Positions 7,174 to 15,659 of a stretch of DNA of 18,251 nucleotides are shown here, piece after piece. The stretch is from Tannerella sp. (GTDB lineage: Bacteria; Bacteroidota; Bacteroidia; Bacteroidales; Tannerellaceae), in the NCBI GenBank assembly GCA_031272655.1, contig JAISTJ010000067.1, positions 1 through 18,251 on the forward strand, in the 5' to 3' direction. The position numbers and the translations under genes were made by a program. The notes under the pieces are model-generated. The model was not told the DNA's origin. It searched no databases and saw only the letters and a list, made by a program, of their open reading frames with translations. The stretch's first letter is position 1; the number at the start of each line of letters is the position of its first letter.

Positions 7174-8238
7174 TTATTTGATTGTTATAACATTATTGTC
7201 ATCTCGCGTGTAAGTGTATCTATGCTCTAACTGCAGCACTTTGATAGCCTGCTCTACACCGTCAATAGTATGAAACTTGCCGGTATAATGCCTTGACATA
7301 AAAGGCGCTGCAGTGTCGGCCACTATCTTTACATTATAGAATGAGCTGAGTTTGTCGAAGATGTCGCTCACCTTCTCATCCTTAAAACTGAGCAGCCCCT
7401 CTTTCCAAAGGAAATAGTCCTTATTCGGAATGTTGTCTATTTTTAATACATTTTTGACTGGGCTTGGTACTAACTTCGACGTTATTTGTGCGGTTTTGTC
7501 TTTCGGCTCGTCCATATTTTCAACCGAAACAATCCGGTTGTCGTTAAACGTAACTTTCTGATTTTCTTTCAGTAAATATGGCTCTTTCATGCCTTTCGAT
7601 TTTACCGAGACACTGCCTCTCACAAGCTGCACTTCGGGTTGCGACTGTTCATCATAGTCCGATACGTTAAATTCGGTGCCAAACACCTCTACATCAATAT
7701 GTTTCGTCTTGACATGAAAAGGAACGCCTTCGTCGCGGGTTACATTAAAATATGCCTCCCCGATAAGCGTTACTTCGCGCTCTGCGCCGGCGAATTGACC
7801 CGGATAAACGATAGTCGAGTTTGAGTTGAGCCATACCGTAGTGCCATCACTGAGGGTAAGGTTGGCGCGTTGTCCGGGAGGCGCTGTCAGAGAGTTCATC
7901 GCCTGCACTGCGCTTTCGTTTTTCGGGATAAGCGTTGCAAACATCAGCGCTGCACCTGCAATGAAGATGGCTGCATATTTTGAAACCATCAATATGACGG
8001 TGTTGCGCTTGCGCCTGTTATTAAGATTCCGGAACTCGTCCCACCGATTGTCGGCTTCTACAGCGTCGGTGCAAAGTTTTTCCGAATTTAAGACGGCTTT
8101 CACAGCCAGCATGTCGGCAAACTGCCGCTGCACTTCGTCGTCTTCGGAAGCGGCGCGAAACAACTCTTCCTTCTCTTCCGGAAGGATTTCATCGGAGAAG
8201 TAACGGGCTGTTAAAATATTTATTTTTTCGGTTGTCAT
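7174..8238 (-). CDS. FecR-family anti-sigma factor (inner membrane)
   Basis: FecR-like proteins hold an ECF sigma factor inactive at the inner membrane and release it when a TonB-dependent transducer reports substrate. The 354-residue protein has a cytoplasmic N-terminal domain (about 1-78) with ILTARYFSDEILPEEKEEL, one transmembrane helix at about 81-104 and a periplasmic FecR domain at about 118-214 (APPGQRANLTLSDGTTVWLN, then GEAYFNVTRDEGVPFHVKT). A C-terminal DUF4974 domain runs from about 280 to 354 (WKEGLLSFKDEKVSDIFDKL), which is thought to meet the STN domain of SusC. The linker between the last two domains (about 215-275) is rather long. It lies 147 nt upstream of susC on the same strand. 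It is not next to a sigma gene, unlike the usual sigma-fecR order; the only sigma gene in view is at 1228. No TAnnTTTG box is seen upstream of it. Confidence 0.95.
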   Translation of the reverse strand: MTTEKINILTARYFSDEILPEEKEELFRAASEDDEVQRQFADMLAVKAVLNSEKLCTDAVEADNRWDEFRNLNNRRKRNTVILMVSKYAAIFIAGAALMFATLIPKNESAVQAMNSLTAPPGQRANLTLSDGTTVWLNSNSTIVYPGQFAGAEREVTLIGEAYFNVTRDEGVPFHVKTKHIDVEVFGTEFNVSDYDEQSQPEVQLVRGSVSVKSKGMKEPYLLKENQKVTFNDNRIVSVENMDEPKDKTAQITSKLVPSPVKNVLKIDNIPNKDYFLWKEGLLSFKDEKVSDIFDKLSSFYNVKIVADTAAPFMSRHYTGKFHTIDGVEQAIKVLQLEHRYTYTRDDNNVITIK

Positions 8239-8280
8239 ACTCTTAAGAACGTTTCAACTTGAAAAAACCCCTATCCGGAT

Positions 8281-8311
8281 TTTGGTTTTTCTTAAATTTT
8301 TTGTTCCTTTG
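8281..8311 (+). promoter_or_regulatory. Promoter of the GH36 gene
   Basis: TTTG at 8281-8284 and TTCCTTTG at 8304-8311 are 19 nt apart. The second box differs from TAnnTTTG at one position (T for A). It would start transcription near 8317, about 20 nt before the ATG at 8338. It lies in the 99-nt region divergent from fecR. Confidence 0.5.
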
Positions 8312-8337
8312 TATCTCAATTGACAAAATAATATGCT

Positions 8338-10380
8338 ATGAAGAGATTGATAATCAACGTTTTAATTTTTGCGGCTTTTGTTGCCGGATTTGAGGCTTCG
8401 GCGAAAGTAACTGCTGATGCCAAAGTTGATGTAAACAAGTGGATTTCCGCTAATTTCGGAAAGGGGAAAACGCCGCCGTTCTCGTTTGTTTACAACGGGA
8501 TACGGTCGGACGAGTTCATCCGCAAATGGGATTTTTCGTCCGAAGAGTGGTCGAGCGCGGAGCCTAACAGCGTCGGGAAGCATTTCGTATGGCGGGATGC
8601 CGCTACGGGGCTGAAAATTGAGTGCGACGTAACGGGTTTCACGGATTTCGGGGCGGTGGAATGGGTCATGCGGCTTACGAATACATCCGACAAGGATACG
8701 CCTTTGATGGACAGTTTCAAGGTAGTGGACAAGACTTTTGAAACCCGTTCAGACGGCGCTTTTTCCGTTTTGCACGCCCGCGGGAGCATCGGCGCGAGGT
8801 CGGATTTCCTTGTCTCGCAAACGCCGCTTCAGCCCGCAGGGACGCTTCACCTGCAGCCCGAAGGCGGACGCTCGTCCGACCATACGGCTTTCCCGTTTTT
8901 TAACATCATCAATCCCGACGGCAAAGGGGGAGTGGTAACGGCTGTGGGTTGGACAGGCGGCTGGCAGGCCGACATCACCGCCGTGAACGGCAAAAAGGTA
9001 AGCCTGACGGCGGGAATGGAACGGTTCCATCTTTATTTGAAAGCAGGCGAGACCATCCGCACGCCCCGAATAGCGCTTGTTTTCTGGGAGGGTGAAAACC
9101 TTATGGCTGGGCAGAACAAATTCCGCCGCTTTCAGCTCGCCCACTACAGCCGACGGATAGACGGCAAGCTCGCCGAAGCGCCTTACGCATCGGGGTTTGC
9201 AATGACGGGACCGAAACCCTGCACCGAAAACGGTTGCCTTACCGAAGAATTAGCCATAGCCATGGCGCGGAGGATGAAAATGTTCGACATCGTTCCAGAA
9301 ATATTGTGGCTCGATGCGGGATGGTACACCGATTCGGGTGCGCCCAACTATGACTGGTGCGACATCGTAGGCACGTGGACGCCCGACACTACCCGTTTTC
9401 CACGCGGGCTTAAGCCGCTCGCAGACGAGGCTCACAGGCTCGGCGCGGGTTTCCTGCTCTGGTTTGAGCCTGAAAGAGTCAGCCGCTTCTCGTGGCTCGC
9501 CAACAACCATCAGGAATGGCTTCTTCATTCACCGACACGCAACTCGGCGCTGCTCGACCTTGGCAACCCCGACGCCTTGAAGTGGCTTTGCAACCACGTA
9601 GGCGACATGATTGAGCAAACGGGCATTGACATCTACCGTCAGGACTTCAACCATCCGGGCAAATCGTTCTGGACGGCAAACGAGGCGCCCGACCGCATCG
9701 GCATGATGGAAATACGTCATATTGAGGGGCTTTACGCTTTTTGGGACTATCTCATCGCACGTTTTCCAAAGTTAAAAATTGACAACTGCGCGTCGGGAGG
9801 GCGACGGATAGATTTGGAAACGATGTCGCGCAGCTTCCCGCTCTGGAGCTCCGATTACAGCTATCAGGAACCGTGCGGCAAACAAAGTTATTCCTACGGG
9901 TTGAATTTCTTCCTTTCACAGCACGGAGCGGGGATTTTCGACCCGTCGGACTATATGTTTCGTTCGGCGCTCGGGGCGGCGCTCGTTACTAATTTCGACC
10001 TCTATACGCCTGCAAACACGGTCGCCGACATGCAGCAGGTAATGGCAAAATTCAAAAAATACCGCCCTTATTTTTATGAAGACTTCTATCCTTTGACGGG
10101 CATTTTCGACACTACGCCCGATGATATCTGGCTTGCGTACCAGATGCACAATCCTGCCGACAATTCGGGCATCGTGGTGGGTTTCCGCCGCGCACAAACG
10201 GCTTCCGACCGCTATCCCGTTCAGTTACAGGGACTTGACCCGCAGGCTACATACGAGATCTATAATGACAACAACGGACAGACACAGCGCATGACGGGCA
10301 AACAGATGAGCGAACGCCTGATGCTCTGGGCGAACGGCAAGCCTGGCTCCGTTTTGCTGCATTATAAAACAGTTAAATAA
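8338..10380 (+). CDS. Secreted alpha-galactosidase, clan GH-D (GH36-type)
   Basis: A retaining glycosidase predicted to remove terminal alpha-galactose (or alpha-GalNAc) from oligosaccharides, probably in the periplasm. The 680-residue protein starts with a signal peptide (KRLIINVLIFAAFVAGFEAS). It then has an N-terminal beta-sandwich (about 25-280), a catalytic (beta/alpha)8 barrel (about 290-600) and a C-terminal beta-domain ending in GSVLLHYKTVK. Barrel landmarks are WLDAGW (Asp326), LLWFEPERVS, the nucleophile strand YRQDFN (Asp436), the substrate-loop NCASGGRRID (Cys484) and WSSD with the likely acid/base Asp506. The two aspartates are in the places expected for GH36. The YRQDFN form, rather than the KWDMN of classic enterobacterial and lactobacillal enzymes, suggests a Bacteroidetes subgroup of uncertain linkage specificity. 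It is divergent from fecR and is the first gene of the hydrolase block. Confidence 0.92.
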   Translation: MKRLIINVLIFAAFVAGFEASAKVTADAKVDVNKWISANFGKGKTPPFSFVYNGIRSDEFIRKWDFSSEEWSSAEPNSVGKHFVWRDAATGLKIECDVTGFTDFGAVEWVMRLTNTSDKDTPLMDSFKVVDKTFETRSDGAFSVLHARGSIGARSDFLVSQTPLQPAGTLHLQPEGGRSSDHTAFPFFNIINPDGKGGVVTAVGWTGGWQADITAVNGKKVSLTAGMERFHLYLKAGETIRTPRIALVFWEGENLMAGQNKFRRFQLAHYSRRIDGKLAEAPYASGFAMTGPKPCTENGCLTEELAIAMARRMKMFDIVPEILWLDAGWYTDSGAPNYDWCDIVGTWTPDTTRFPRGLKPLADEAHRLGAGFLLWFEPERVSRFSWLANNHQEWLLHSPTRNSALLDLGNPDALKWLCNHVGDMIEQTGIDIYRQDFNHPGKSFWTANEAPDRIGMMEIRHIEGLYAFWDYLIARFPKLKIDNCASGGRRIDLETMSRSFPLWSSDYSYQEPCGKQSYSYGLNFFLSQHGAGIFDPSDYMFRSALGAALVTNFDLYTPANTVADMQQVMAKFKKYRPYFYEDFYPLTGIFDTTPDDIWLAYQMHNPADNSGIVVGFRRAQTASDRYPVQLQGLDPQATYEIYNDNNGQTQRMTGKQMSERLMLWANGKPGSVLLHYKTVK

Positions 10381-10399
10381 TCATAAAATATTACCTGAT

Positions 10400-10427
10400 G
10401 TAACACGAATTAAAAAAATCGTGTTAC
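10400..10427. promoter_or_regulatory. 9-bp perfect inverted repeat overlapping a promoter (candidate operator)
   Basis: GTAACACGA (10400-10408) is the exact reverse complement of TCGTGTTAC (10419-10427), with a 10-nt A-rich spacer. The right arm covers the first three bases of the -7 box of the TonB-receptor gene. There is no T-run after it, so it is not a normal terminator for the GH36 gene. A dimeric regulator bound here would occlude the core promoter. The protein that would bind is unknown and no regulator gene of that kind is in the window. Confidence 0.5.
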
Positions 10428-10432
10428 CTTTG
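10425..10432 (+). promoter_or_regulatory. -7 box of the TonB-receptor gene
   Basis: TACCTTTG matches TAnnTTTG exactly and lies 22 nt before the ATG at 10455. No TTTG is found about 20 nt upstream, where the left arm of the inverted repeat lies instead. It shows that this gene can be transcribed separately from the GH36 gene. Confidence 0.6.
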
Positions 10433-10454
10433 CAGCGAATTAAATACGAATCAA

Positions 10455-12350
10455 ATGAGAACTACATTTTTATTATTGAGTTTATGCGCTGCTACACAGG
10501 TATTTGCGGCGGCTGCGGAAGATGATGACAAGTCGGTTGTTGATACTACCGTCAATCTTCAGCAGATAGTTGTTACAGCCAACAAAATTGCGGTTAACCG
10601 CAACAGCATCCCCCTTTCAATCTCGGTTATAGGCAGGCAGGAGATTGAAGCGAGCGGCGAGTCGGCGTTGTTGACGGTGCTTTCGCATCGCGTGCCTTCG
10701 CTTTTCGTTACCGAAAAGGGCATGACGGGCTTCGGGGTGAATACCAACTCGGCTGGGATGGTCAATATTCGCGGTATCGGTCAGGGTAACAAGGTGTTAA
10801 TGCTTTTTGACGGTCAGCCGCAATGGGCGGGGATATTCGGACATTCGTTGCCCGACAGTTATGTAGCGTCTGACGTTGAGCGTGTTGAGGTTATACGCGG
10901 CCCTGGCTCGTTGCTCTATGGCTCTAATGCAATGGGCGGGGTCATAAATATCATCACCCGCCGCCAACAGGAAGACGGTCGGCATACGCAGGCGAGGGTT
11001 ATGTACGGCTCTTACAACACACAGAAGTACCTGATTAACAACGGATATAATGCAGGCGATTTCAGCAGTTTCGTTTCCGTAAACCACGACCGCACCGACG
11101 GCTTGCGCAAAAACTCCGACTTCAATATTACCAACGGATTCGCGAATCTTGGCTACAGACTCAACGAGAGTTTCAACCTGAAAGGCATTGCGAGCCTTGC
11201 CAAATCGCATAATCAGAACCCTGGCCCGATTGATAACCCTTTGGAAGACAACCTGATGGATATATTCAGGGGTACGGGTTCCGTTAGTTTGACGAACACT
11301 TTTGAACGCTCGTCGGGCGCCGTGCAGCTCTTTTACAATTGGGGACGGCACGAGATAAACAACGGCTATAGTTCCTTTTCAAGCCAGATGCACCCTGCTT
11401 TCCTCTTCAAGTCATCGGATCACAATGCGGGCATTCTTTTGTACCAGACTTTCAGACTGTTCGAGGGCAACAGCTTCACTGCAGGCTTCGACTACAAGAA
11501 TTGGGGCGGGCACGCATGGAACGACAGCCTTACAAACGGGATTACAAGCGAGATTGTAAGCCGTTCGGTCAATGAAATTGCAGGCTATGCTATTGTGCAG
11601 CAGGACTTTTTCAATATCTTGAGCCTCAATGCAGGAGTTCGCTACGAGCATAACGACGCTTACGGCGGACGCCTTAATCCGCAGGTCGGCGTCGCTCTGC
11701 GTCCTTTCACGGGTAACAGCATAAAACTCTCATATTCAGAAGGTTATCGCAGTCCGAACATCCGCGAACTTTATATTTCATACCCTCCTTACTCTATCGC
11801 CAACCCCGACCTGAAACCCGAAACGCTTAAAAACTATGAGGCTTCAATCGGACAGTATCTGTTTGATAATAAGTTTTTTGCCGAACTGACAGCCTATTAT
11901 CTTGATGCCGAAAATCTTATCGAAGCCGTTAACGGCAAACTTACAAATGTTACCAATAAAACCAACTATGGTACGGAGCTTGAACTGTCGTGGTTTCCGT
12001 TGAAGTCATTAAGCCTGAACGCCGTTTACAGCCATCTGATGACGAGCGTCCCGACCGAAGGCGCCCCAAAGAGCATGTTTTTCGGCGAAGCTGCATATAA
12101 AATAGGCGGGCTGACGCTTTCCGCCGACGTCAAGACCGTAAACCGCATGCGCAAGATTGGCGCCGTTAACGAACTGATGTCGTTTTATTACCTGCTTGAC
12201 GCCCGCGTATCATACCTTTTCGGCACGCAACAACGCGGACTGACGCTTTTCCTGAACGGCGAAAACCTCAACGGCAGAAACTACGAAATCTTGAAAGGTT
12301 TCCCCATGCCCAAACAAACAGTGATGGCCGGAATCAACGTGGCATTTTAA
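10455..12350 (+). CDS. TonB-dependent outer membrane receptor (non-SusC type)
   Basis: This 631-residue outer membrane receptor is half the size of SusC and resembles classical siderophore, cobalamin or small-ligand receptors. It has a signal peptide (TFLLLSLCAATQVFA), a TonB-box-like QQIVVTAN at about 36-43, and a plug at about 45-165. The plug contains VNIRGIGQGNKVLMLFDG and the family signature VERVEVIRGPGSLLYGSNAMGGVINI, given here as two overlapping parts of one stretch. A beta-barrel follows, with YSEGYRSPNIRELY and NPDLKPETLKNYE, and it ends in the aromatic GINVAF. It lacks an STN domain, a carboxypeptidase-like domain and a SusD partner, so it is neither a PUL importer pair nor a sigma-linked transducer. 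It sits between two glycosidase genes and has its own promoter with an overlapping inverted repeat. The ligand cannot be told from sequence. It may be a metal chelate, a cofactor or a small sugar. Confidence 0.92.
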   Translation: MRTTFLLLSLCAATQVFAAAAEDDDKSVVDTTVNLQQIVVTANKIAVNRNSIPLSISVIGRQEIEASGESALLTVLSHRVPSLFVTEKGMTGFGVNTNSAGMVNIRGIGQGNKVLMLFDGQPQWAGIFGHSLPDSYVASDVERVEVIRGPGSLLYGSNAMGGVINIITRRQQEDGRHTQARVMYGSYNTQKYLINNGYNAGDFSSFVSVNHDRTDGLRKNSDFNITNGFANLGYRLNESFNLKGIASLAKSHNQNPGPIDNPLEDNLMDIFRGTGSVSLTNTFERSSGAVQLFYNWGRHEINNGYSSFSSQMHPAFLFKSSDHNAGILLYQTFRLFEGNSFTAGFDYKNWGGHAWNDSLTNGITSEIVSRSVNEIAGYAIVQQDFFNILSLNAGVRYEHNDAYGGRLNPQVGVALRPFTGNSIKLSYSEGYRSPNIRELYISYPPYSIANPDLKPETLKNYEASIGQYLFDNKFFAELTAYYLDAENLIEAVNGKLTNVTNKTNYGTELELSWFPLKSLSLNAVYSHLMTSVPTEGAPKSMFFGEAAYKIGGLTLSADVKTVNRMRKIGAVNELMSFYYLLDARVSYLFGTQQRGLTLFLNGENLNGRNYEILKGFPMPKQTVMAGINVAF

Positions 12351-12388
12351 AAAATCCGTTTAATCGCCCGTTAAATCATAAAATTAAT

Positions 12389-12396
12389 TATCTTTG
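12389..12396 (+). promoter_or_regulatory. -7 box of the GH106-GH92 unit
   Basis: TATCTTTG matches TAnnTTTG exactly, 20 nt before the ATG at 12417, in the 66-nt gap after the TonB-receptor gene. No clear TTTG -33 element is seen. No such box occurs before the GH92 gene, which suggests that both glycosidases can be read from here. Confidence 0.5.
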
Positions 12397-12416
12397 CAAC
12401 TTCATTAGAAAAAATT

Positions 12417-15400
12417 ATGATGAGGTTTGGGAAGATTAATATTTTGATAATCACAGTATTACTGCTATCAGGATGCAAACGGACGACTGTTGACGGGGAT
12501 ATTTTGAACGGCGAGACATTCAAAAATCCGCCGCGGGAGTTTGCCGTGCATACATGGTGGCACTGGCTGTCGGGGCAAATCACTAAAGAAGGGATTACCA
12601 AAGACCTTGAATCCATGCGGGCGCAAGGCGTTTCGCAGGCTACGATCCTGAATGCGGGTGCGTTCTACGTCGAAGGGATGCTGAAAGAGGAAACTCCTTT
12701 CGGGTCGGAACGGTGGTATGACATGTTCAGCCACGCATTGAAAGAAGCCGCACGGTTGGACATCACCCTCGGCGTGCACAACTGCGACGGTTGGAGCGCT
12801 TCGGGCGGCCCGTGGATAACGCCCGAAATGTCAATGAAAAAATTCGTCTTCACTAAAACGGCTTTCAAAGGCGGACAAAAAAGCGCCGTCCTGCCGAAAC
12901 CCCTCTGTGACATTGACTTTTACAGGGATGTCGCCGTCATAGCGTGCCGCACCGCATATCCCGCCGCAACAGCCGCAGACCTTCAAGATGTAACGGTGAT
13001 GCTCAACGACACCATTGACGGTAGCGTTTTGAAAGACGGCAGCCCCGAAAGCATGCTGCCGATATTCCAGAATACTTCCGTAACATTCATTTACGGAAAA
13101 CCCGTTACAAAATCCTCAATATCAATACTTTTGAATTTCAAAGGGGCGTTTTATTTCCCTGGTCACAAACGGGTCGGATACACGCTTTCGGCTTCGGACG
13201 ACGGCAAACATTACCGCAAAACGGCGGAGTTTGATACCGAGAAGTTTTACACGCCTCAAAAGATTGATTTCCCGTCAGTTACGGCAAAATATTTCCGCCT
13301 TGAAGTGAGCCGTATTTATAACTTGCGCCCGTGGCATCAGGCGGCTTTCGCGGAGGTGCAACTGCTTGGCGGGGACGAAAAGCCCGTTTACAGCCCTACA
13401 GTGCCGTTTTATCTCGAAAAAGTGGCGTCGGGGCGTATCCTTGACCCTTCAATTATATATCAAAGAGCGGACAGCCTCGATAAAAACCTGATACTCAGCA
13501 AGTTATCAATGATAAACCTTACCGACCGCATGAAGCCCGACGGTGAGCTTGACTGGGAAGCGCCTGAAGGCGACTGGGTTGTGTTCCGCTTCGGATACAC
13601 CTCTACGGGCGCCATAAACGGCCCTGCGACGGTTGAAGGTACGGGTTTGGAATGTGATAAATTGGATACGGCCGCCGTTAACCTGCATTTTCGCAACTTC
13701 CCGCTCAAACTGATAGAAACGGCAGGCGATTTTACTGGTAATACGTTCAAATTCCTGCTTTTGGACAGCTGGGAAAAAGGTTTCCATACATGGACGAAGG
13801 CTTTCCCCGATGAATTTCTGAAGCGACGCGGATACGAGGTAACAGACTGGTTACCTGTACTTTGCGGGGAGACGATGGAGAGCGTTGAAGCTACCGAAGG
13901 CTTTCTGTATGATTTTCGCCTTACGCTCGCCGAGCTGATGGAAGAAAACTATTACAGGCATTTCAGCGACCTGAGCCATAAATACGGTCTGGAGCTGCAT
14001 GCAGAGGCGGCCTACGGCAATACGGGGCCTTATCCGCCGCTTGACGTACTGCGGACAAACAGCATCCTCGACATGCCGATGTTCGAGTTTTGGGCTATCC
14101 CCGACAACGATAACACGGTCAATTACAGGCCTGAAAATCAGGAAGATTGGACTAATTTCGCCGCCTTCACGCATAATTTTTACAAGCCGCGCGTCGTGGG
14201 AGCGGAGGCATACACGGGTTATGCGCACTACAGCGAAACGCCCGCCAATCTCAAATTGTTTGGCGACATGGCTTATTGCGCGGGCATAAACCAGATGATT
14301 TTTCACAGCTACGTGCATCAGGCGTTAGACAGCATGCCTGGCGTAACGCTCGGCGGGCACGGGTCGGTCTTGAACCGCTCAAATCCGTTCTGGAATTATT
14401 CACGCGGATGGCTTGAGTATCAGGCGCGGGTGCAATATTTGCTTCAAAAAGGCGAGATTGCCGCAGAGATTCTTTATTTCATCGGCGACCAGATGCCGCA
14501 GTTCTTCGCGAACAGCTATATTGACAGTCTGCCACGCAACGTGAAGGCTGTTCCATGCAACGCGGATGTGTTGTCGAAACTTATAGTTACGGCCGACGGG
14601 AAGCTCAAAGTGCCTGACAGACAGGAATATGAAATTCTTGTCTTGCCCGATAAGCCGTTAATGACTTACTCGACGATGAAACAGATTGAGCGGCTGAAAA
14701 AAGATGGCGCTACAATCGTCGGAATGCAGCAGGAAGGTTTGATTTCGCTTTCCGATATGATCAGGGAAGGTCATTGCGAACCCTCTCCCCGTCATTGCGA
14801 ACGAAGTGAAGCAATCCAGAAAATAATAGCCAACGCCGCCTTCCCCTGCGAAGACATCAACAATATAGCATTTATCCACAAAAAGACCTCGGATGCCGAC
14901 ATATATTTCTTTGTAAATCAGCTGCAAACAAATGCGGAAAAAGATTTAACATTCCGCGTCAAAGGCAGAACGCCTGAGATTTGGGATCCTTTGACGGGAG
15001 TGATTCATACGCCTGATTATTACGAAGATAACATCGGCATATTGCATGTTCCGATAATCTTTGACGCGGCTCAATCTTTGTTTGTCGTTTTCAGGGAAGG
15101 GAAAAACATTCTTGCCGCTTCACCTGTCCAAAAGCCTTTCACGACAATTATCACTCCGCGCAAAGAGCTTGAAATCAATAATTTCAGTGGTAAAATCATC
15201 TTTCAACCGCTCAACTGCGACGCACCGACCGATTCGATCGAAATTTCAACTTTCGGTTCGTTTACCGATTTTGAACAGCCTATTGTGAAATATTTTTCCG
15301 GTTACGCAACGTATAAGATTGATTTCGAGATTTCCGACGCTGATTTTCTGCAGGAAGCATCAACGGTTTTCCTCAATTTCGGTCAATTTTCGGCTGCCGG

Positions 15401-15659
15401 CGAAGCGACGCTCAACGAAACGCCGCTGGGCAATATCTGGATGCCGAACAGCGATATTCCCGTAACGGGATTGCTCGAAAAGAATAATCATCTTGAAATT
15501 ACTGTCGCTACAACCTGCCGTAATCGCATTATTGGTGACTTGCGGGAATACGGCCGGCTCAAATCGGTATGGAGCCATATTTCGAATGTGCTGACAGCGA
15601 CTTCGGGACTGCAGGATTCGGGCGTAAGCGGACCGGTTAAATTGAAAATTGAGAATTGA
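12417..15659 (+). CDS. GH106-type alpha-L-rhamnosidase, lipoprotein
   Basis: GH106 enzymes are calcium-dependent inverting alpha-L-rhamnosidases acting on pectic and other rhamnose-containing glycans. The 1080-residue protein has a lipoprotein signal with lipobox LLSGC (Cys20). It then has the family N-terminal motif HTWWHWLSGQITKEGITKDL and GVHNCDGWSASGGPWITP, and a discoidin-like insert near 250-310. The barrel follows, with conserved acidic residues at Glu453 (LDSWE), Glu530 (LHAEAAYG), Glu557 (MFEFW) and Glu597 (GAEAYTGY). The C-terminal beta-sandwich holds FSGYATYKIDFE, LNETPLGNIWMP and NRIIGDL. I cannot say which glutamates are catalytic. About 17 residues (785-801) come from a dispersed DNA repeat inserted in frame. 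The last four residues (KIEN) and the stop lie in a heptamer array. GH92 follows after 42 nt and is probably cotranscribed. Confidence 0.9.
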   Translation: MMRFGKINILIITVLLLSGCKRTTVDGDILNGETFKNPPREFAVHTWWHWLSGQITKEGITKDLESMRAQGVSQATILNAGAFYVEGMLKEETPFGSERWYDMFSHALKEAARLDITLGVHNCDGWSASGGPWITPEMSMKKFVFTKTAFKGGQKSAVLPKPLCDIDFYRDVAVIACRTAYPAATAADLQDVTVMLNDTIDGSVLKDGSPESMLPIFQNTSVTFIYGKPVTKSSISILLNFKGAFYFPGHKRVGYTLSASDDGKHYRKTAEFDTEKFYTPQKIDFPSVTAKYFRLEVSRIYNLRPWHQAAFAEVQLLGGDEKPVYSPTVPFYLEKVASGRILDPSIIYQRADSLDKNLILSKLSMINLTDRMKPDGELDWEAPEGDWVVFRFGYTSTGAINGPATVEGTGLECDKLDTAAVNLHFRNFPLKLIETAGDFTGNTFKFLLLDSWEKGFHTWTKAFPDEFLKRRGYEVTDWLPVLCGETMESVEATEGFLYDFRLTLAELMEENYYRHFSDLSHKYGLELHAEAAYGNTGPYPPLDVLRTNSILDMPMFEFWAIPDNDNTVNYRPENQEDWTNFAAFTHNFYKPRVVGAEAYTGYAHYSETPANLKLFGDMAYCAGINQMIFHSYVHQALDSMPGVTLGGHGSVLNRSNPFWNYSRGWLEYQARVQYLLQKGEIAAEILYFIGDQMPQFFANSYIDSLPRNVKAVPCNADVLSKLIVTADGKLKVPDRQEYEILVLPDKPLMTYSTMKQIERLKKDGATIVGMQQEGLISLSDMIREGHCEPSPRHCERSEAIQKIIANAAFPCEDINNIAFIHKKTSDADIYFFVNQLQTNAEKDLTFRVKGRTPEIWDPLTGVIHTPDYYEDNIGILHVPIIFDAAQSLFVVFREGKNILAASPVQKPFTTIITPRKELEINNFSGKIIFQPLNCDAPTDSIEISTFGSFTDFEQPIVKYFSGYATYKIDFEISDADFLQEASTVFLNFGQFSAAGEATLNETPLGNIWMPNSDIPVTGLLEKNNHLEITVATTCRNRIIGDLREYGRLKSVWSHISNVLTATSGLQDSGVSGPVKLKIEN
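14770..14818 (+). repeat. Dispersed 'GTCATTGCGA' repeat inserted in frame in the GH106 gene
   Basis: GTCATTGCGAA occurs at 14770-14780. It recurs as the start of a fuller unit at 14791-14817, which ends in GAAGCAATCC. Within that unit ATTGC (14794-14798) and GCAAT (14811-14815) are inverted. The translated form contains HCERSEAIQ, a peptide string often seen where this DNA repeat has entered reading frames in unrelated bacteria. A 14-nt part (14787-14800) also occurs, inverted, at 103-116. The reading frame stays open through it. Confidence 0.75.

Noticed and set aside
8239..8337. Minus-strand promoter for fecR
   Set aside because: No exact TAnnTTTG box is found on the minus strand. The nearest candidate (TTATTTTG near 8322-8329) fails at a key position.
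9197..9212. TTTGCAATGACGGGAC in the GH36 gene resembles the dispersed repeat
   Set aside because: It encodes a motif-like GFAMTGPKP stretch with no flanking repeat sequence and a mismatch in the core, so chance similarity is more likely.
10381..10454. Cobalamin or other riboswitch before the TonB receptor
   Set aside because: The gap is only 74 nt and the predicted leader is about 17 nt, too short for a riboswitch. Only the inverted repeat and the promoter are present.
13851..14318. Long minus-strand ORF inside the GH106 gene (155 codons), and similar long antisense ORFs inside the GH36 and GH92 genes
   Set aside because: They are opposite well-supported coding regions with conserved family motifs and show no recognisable domain or promoter. 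They are frame shadows.
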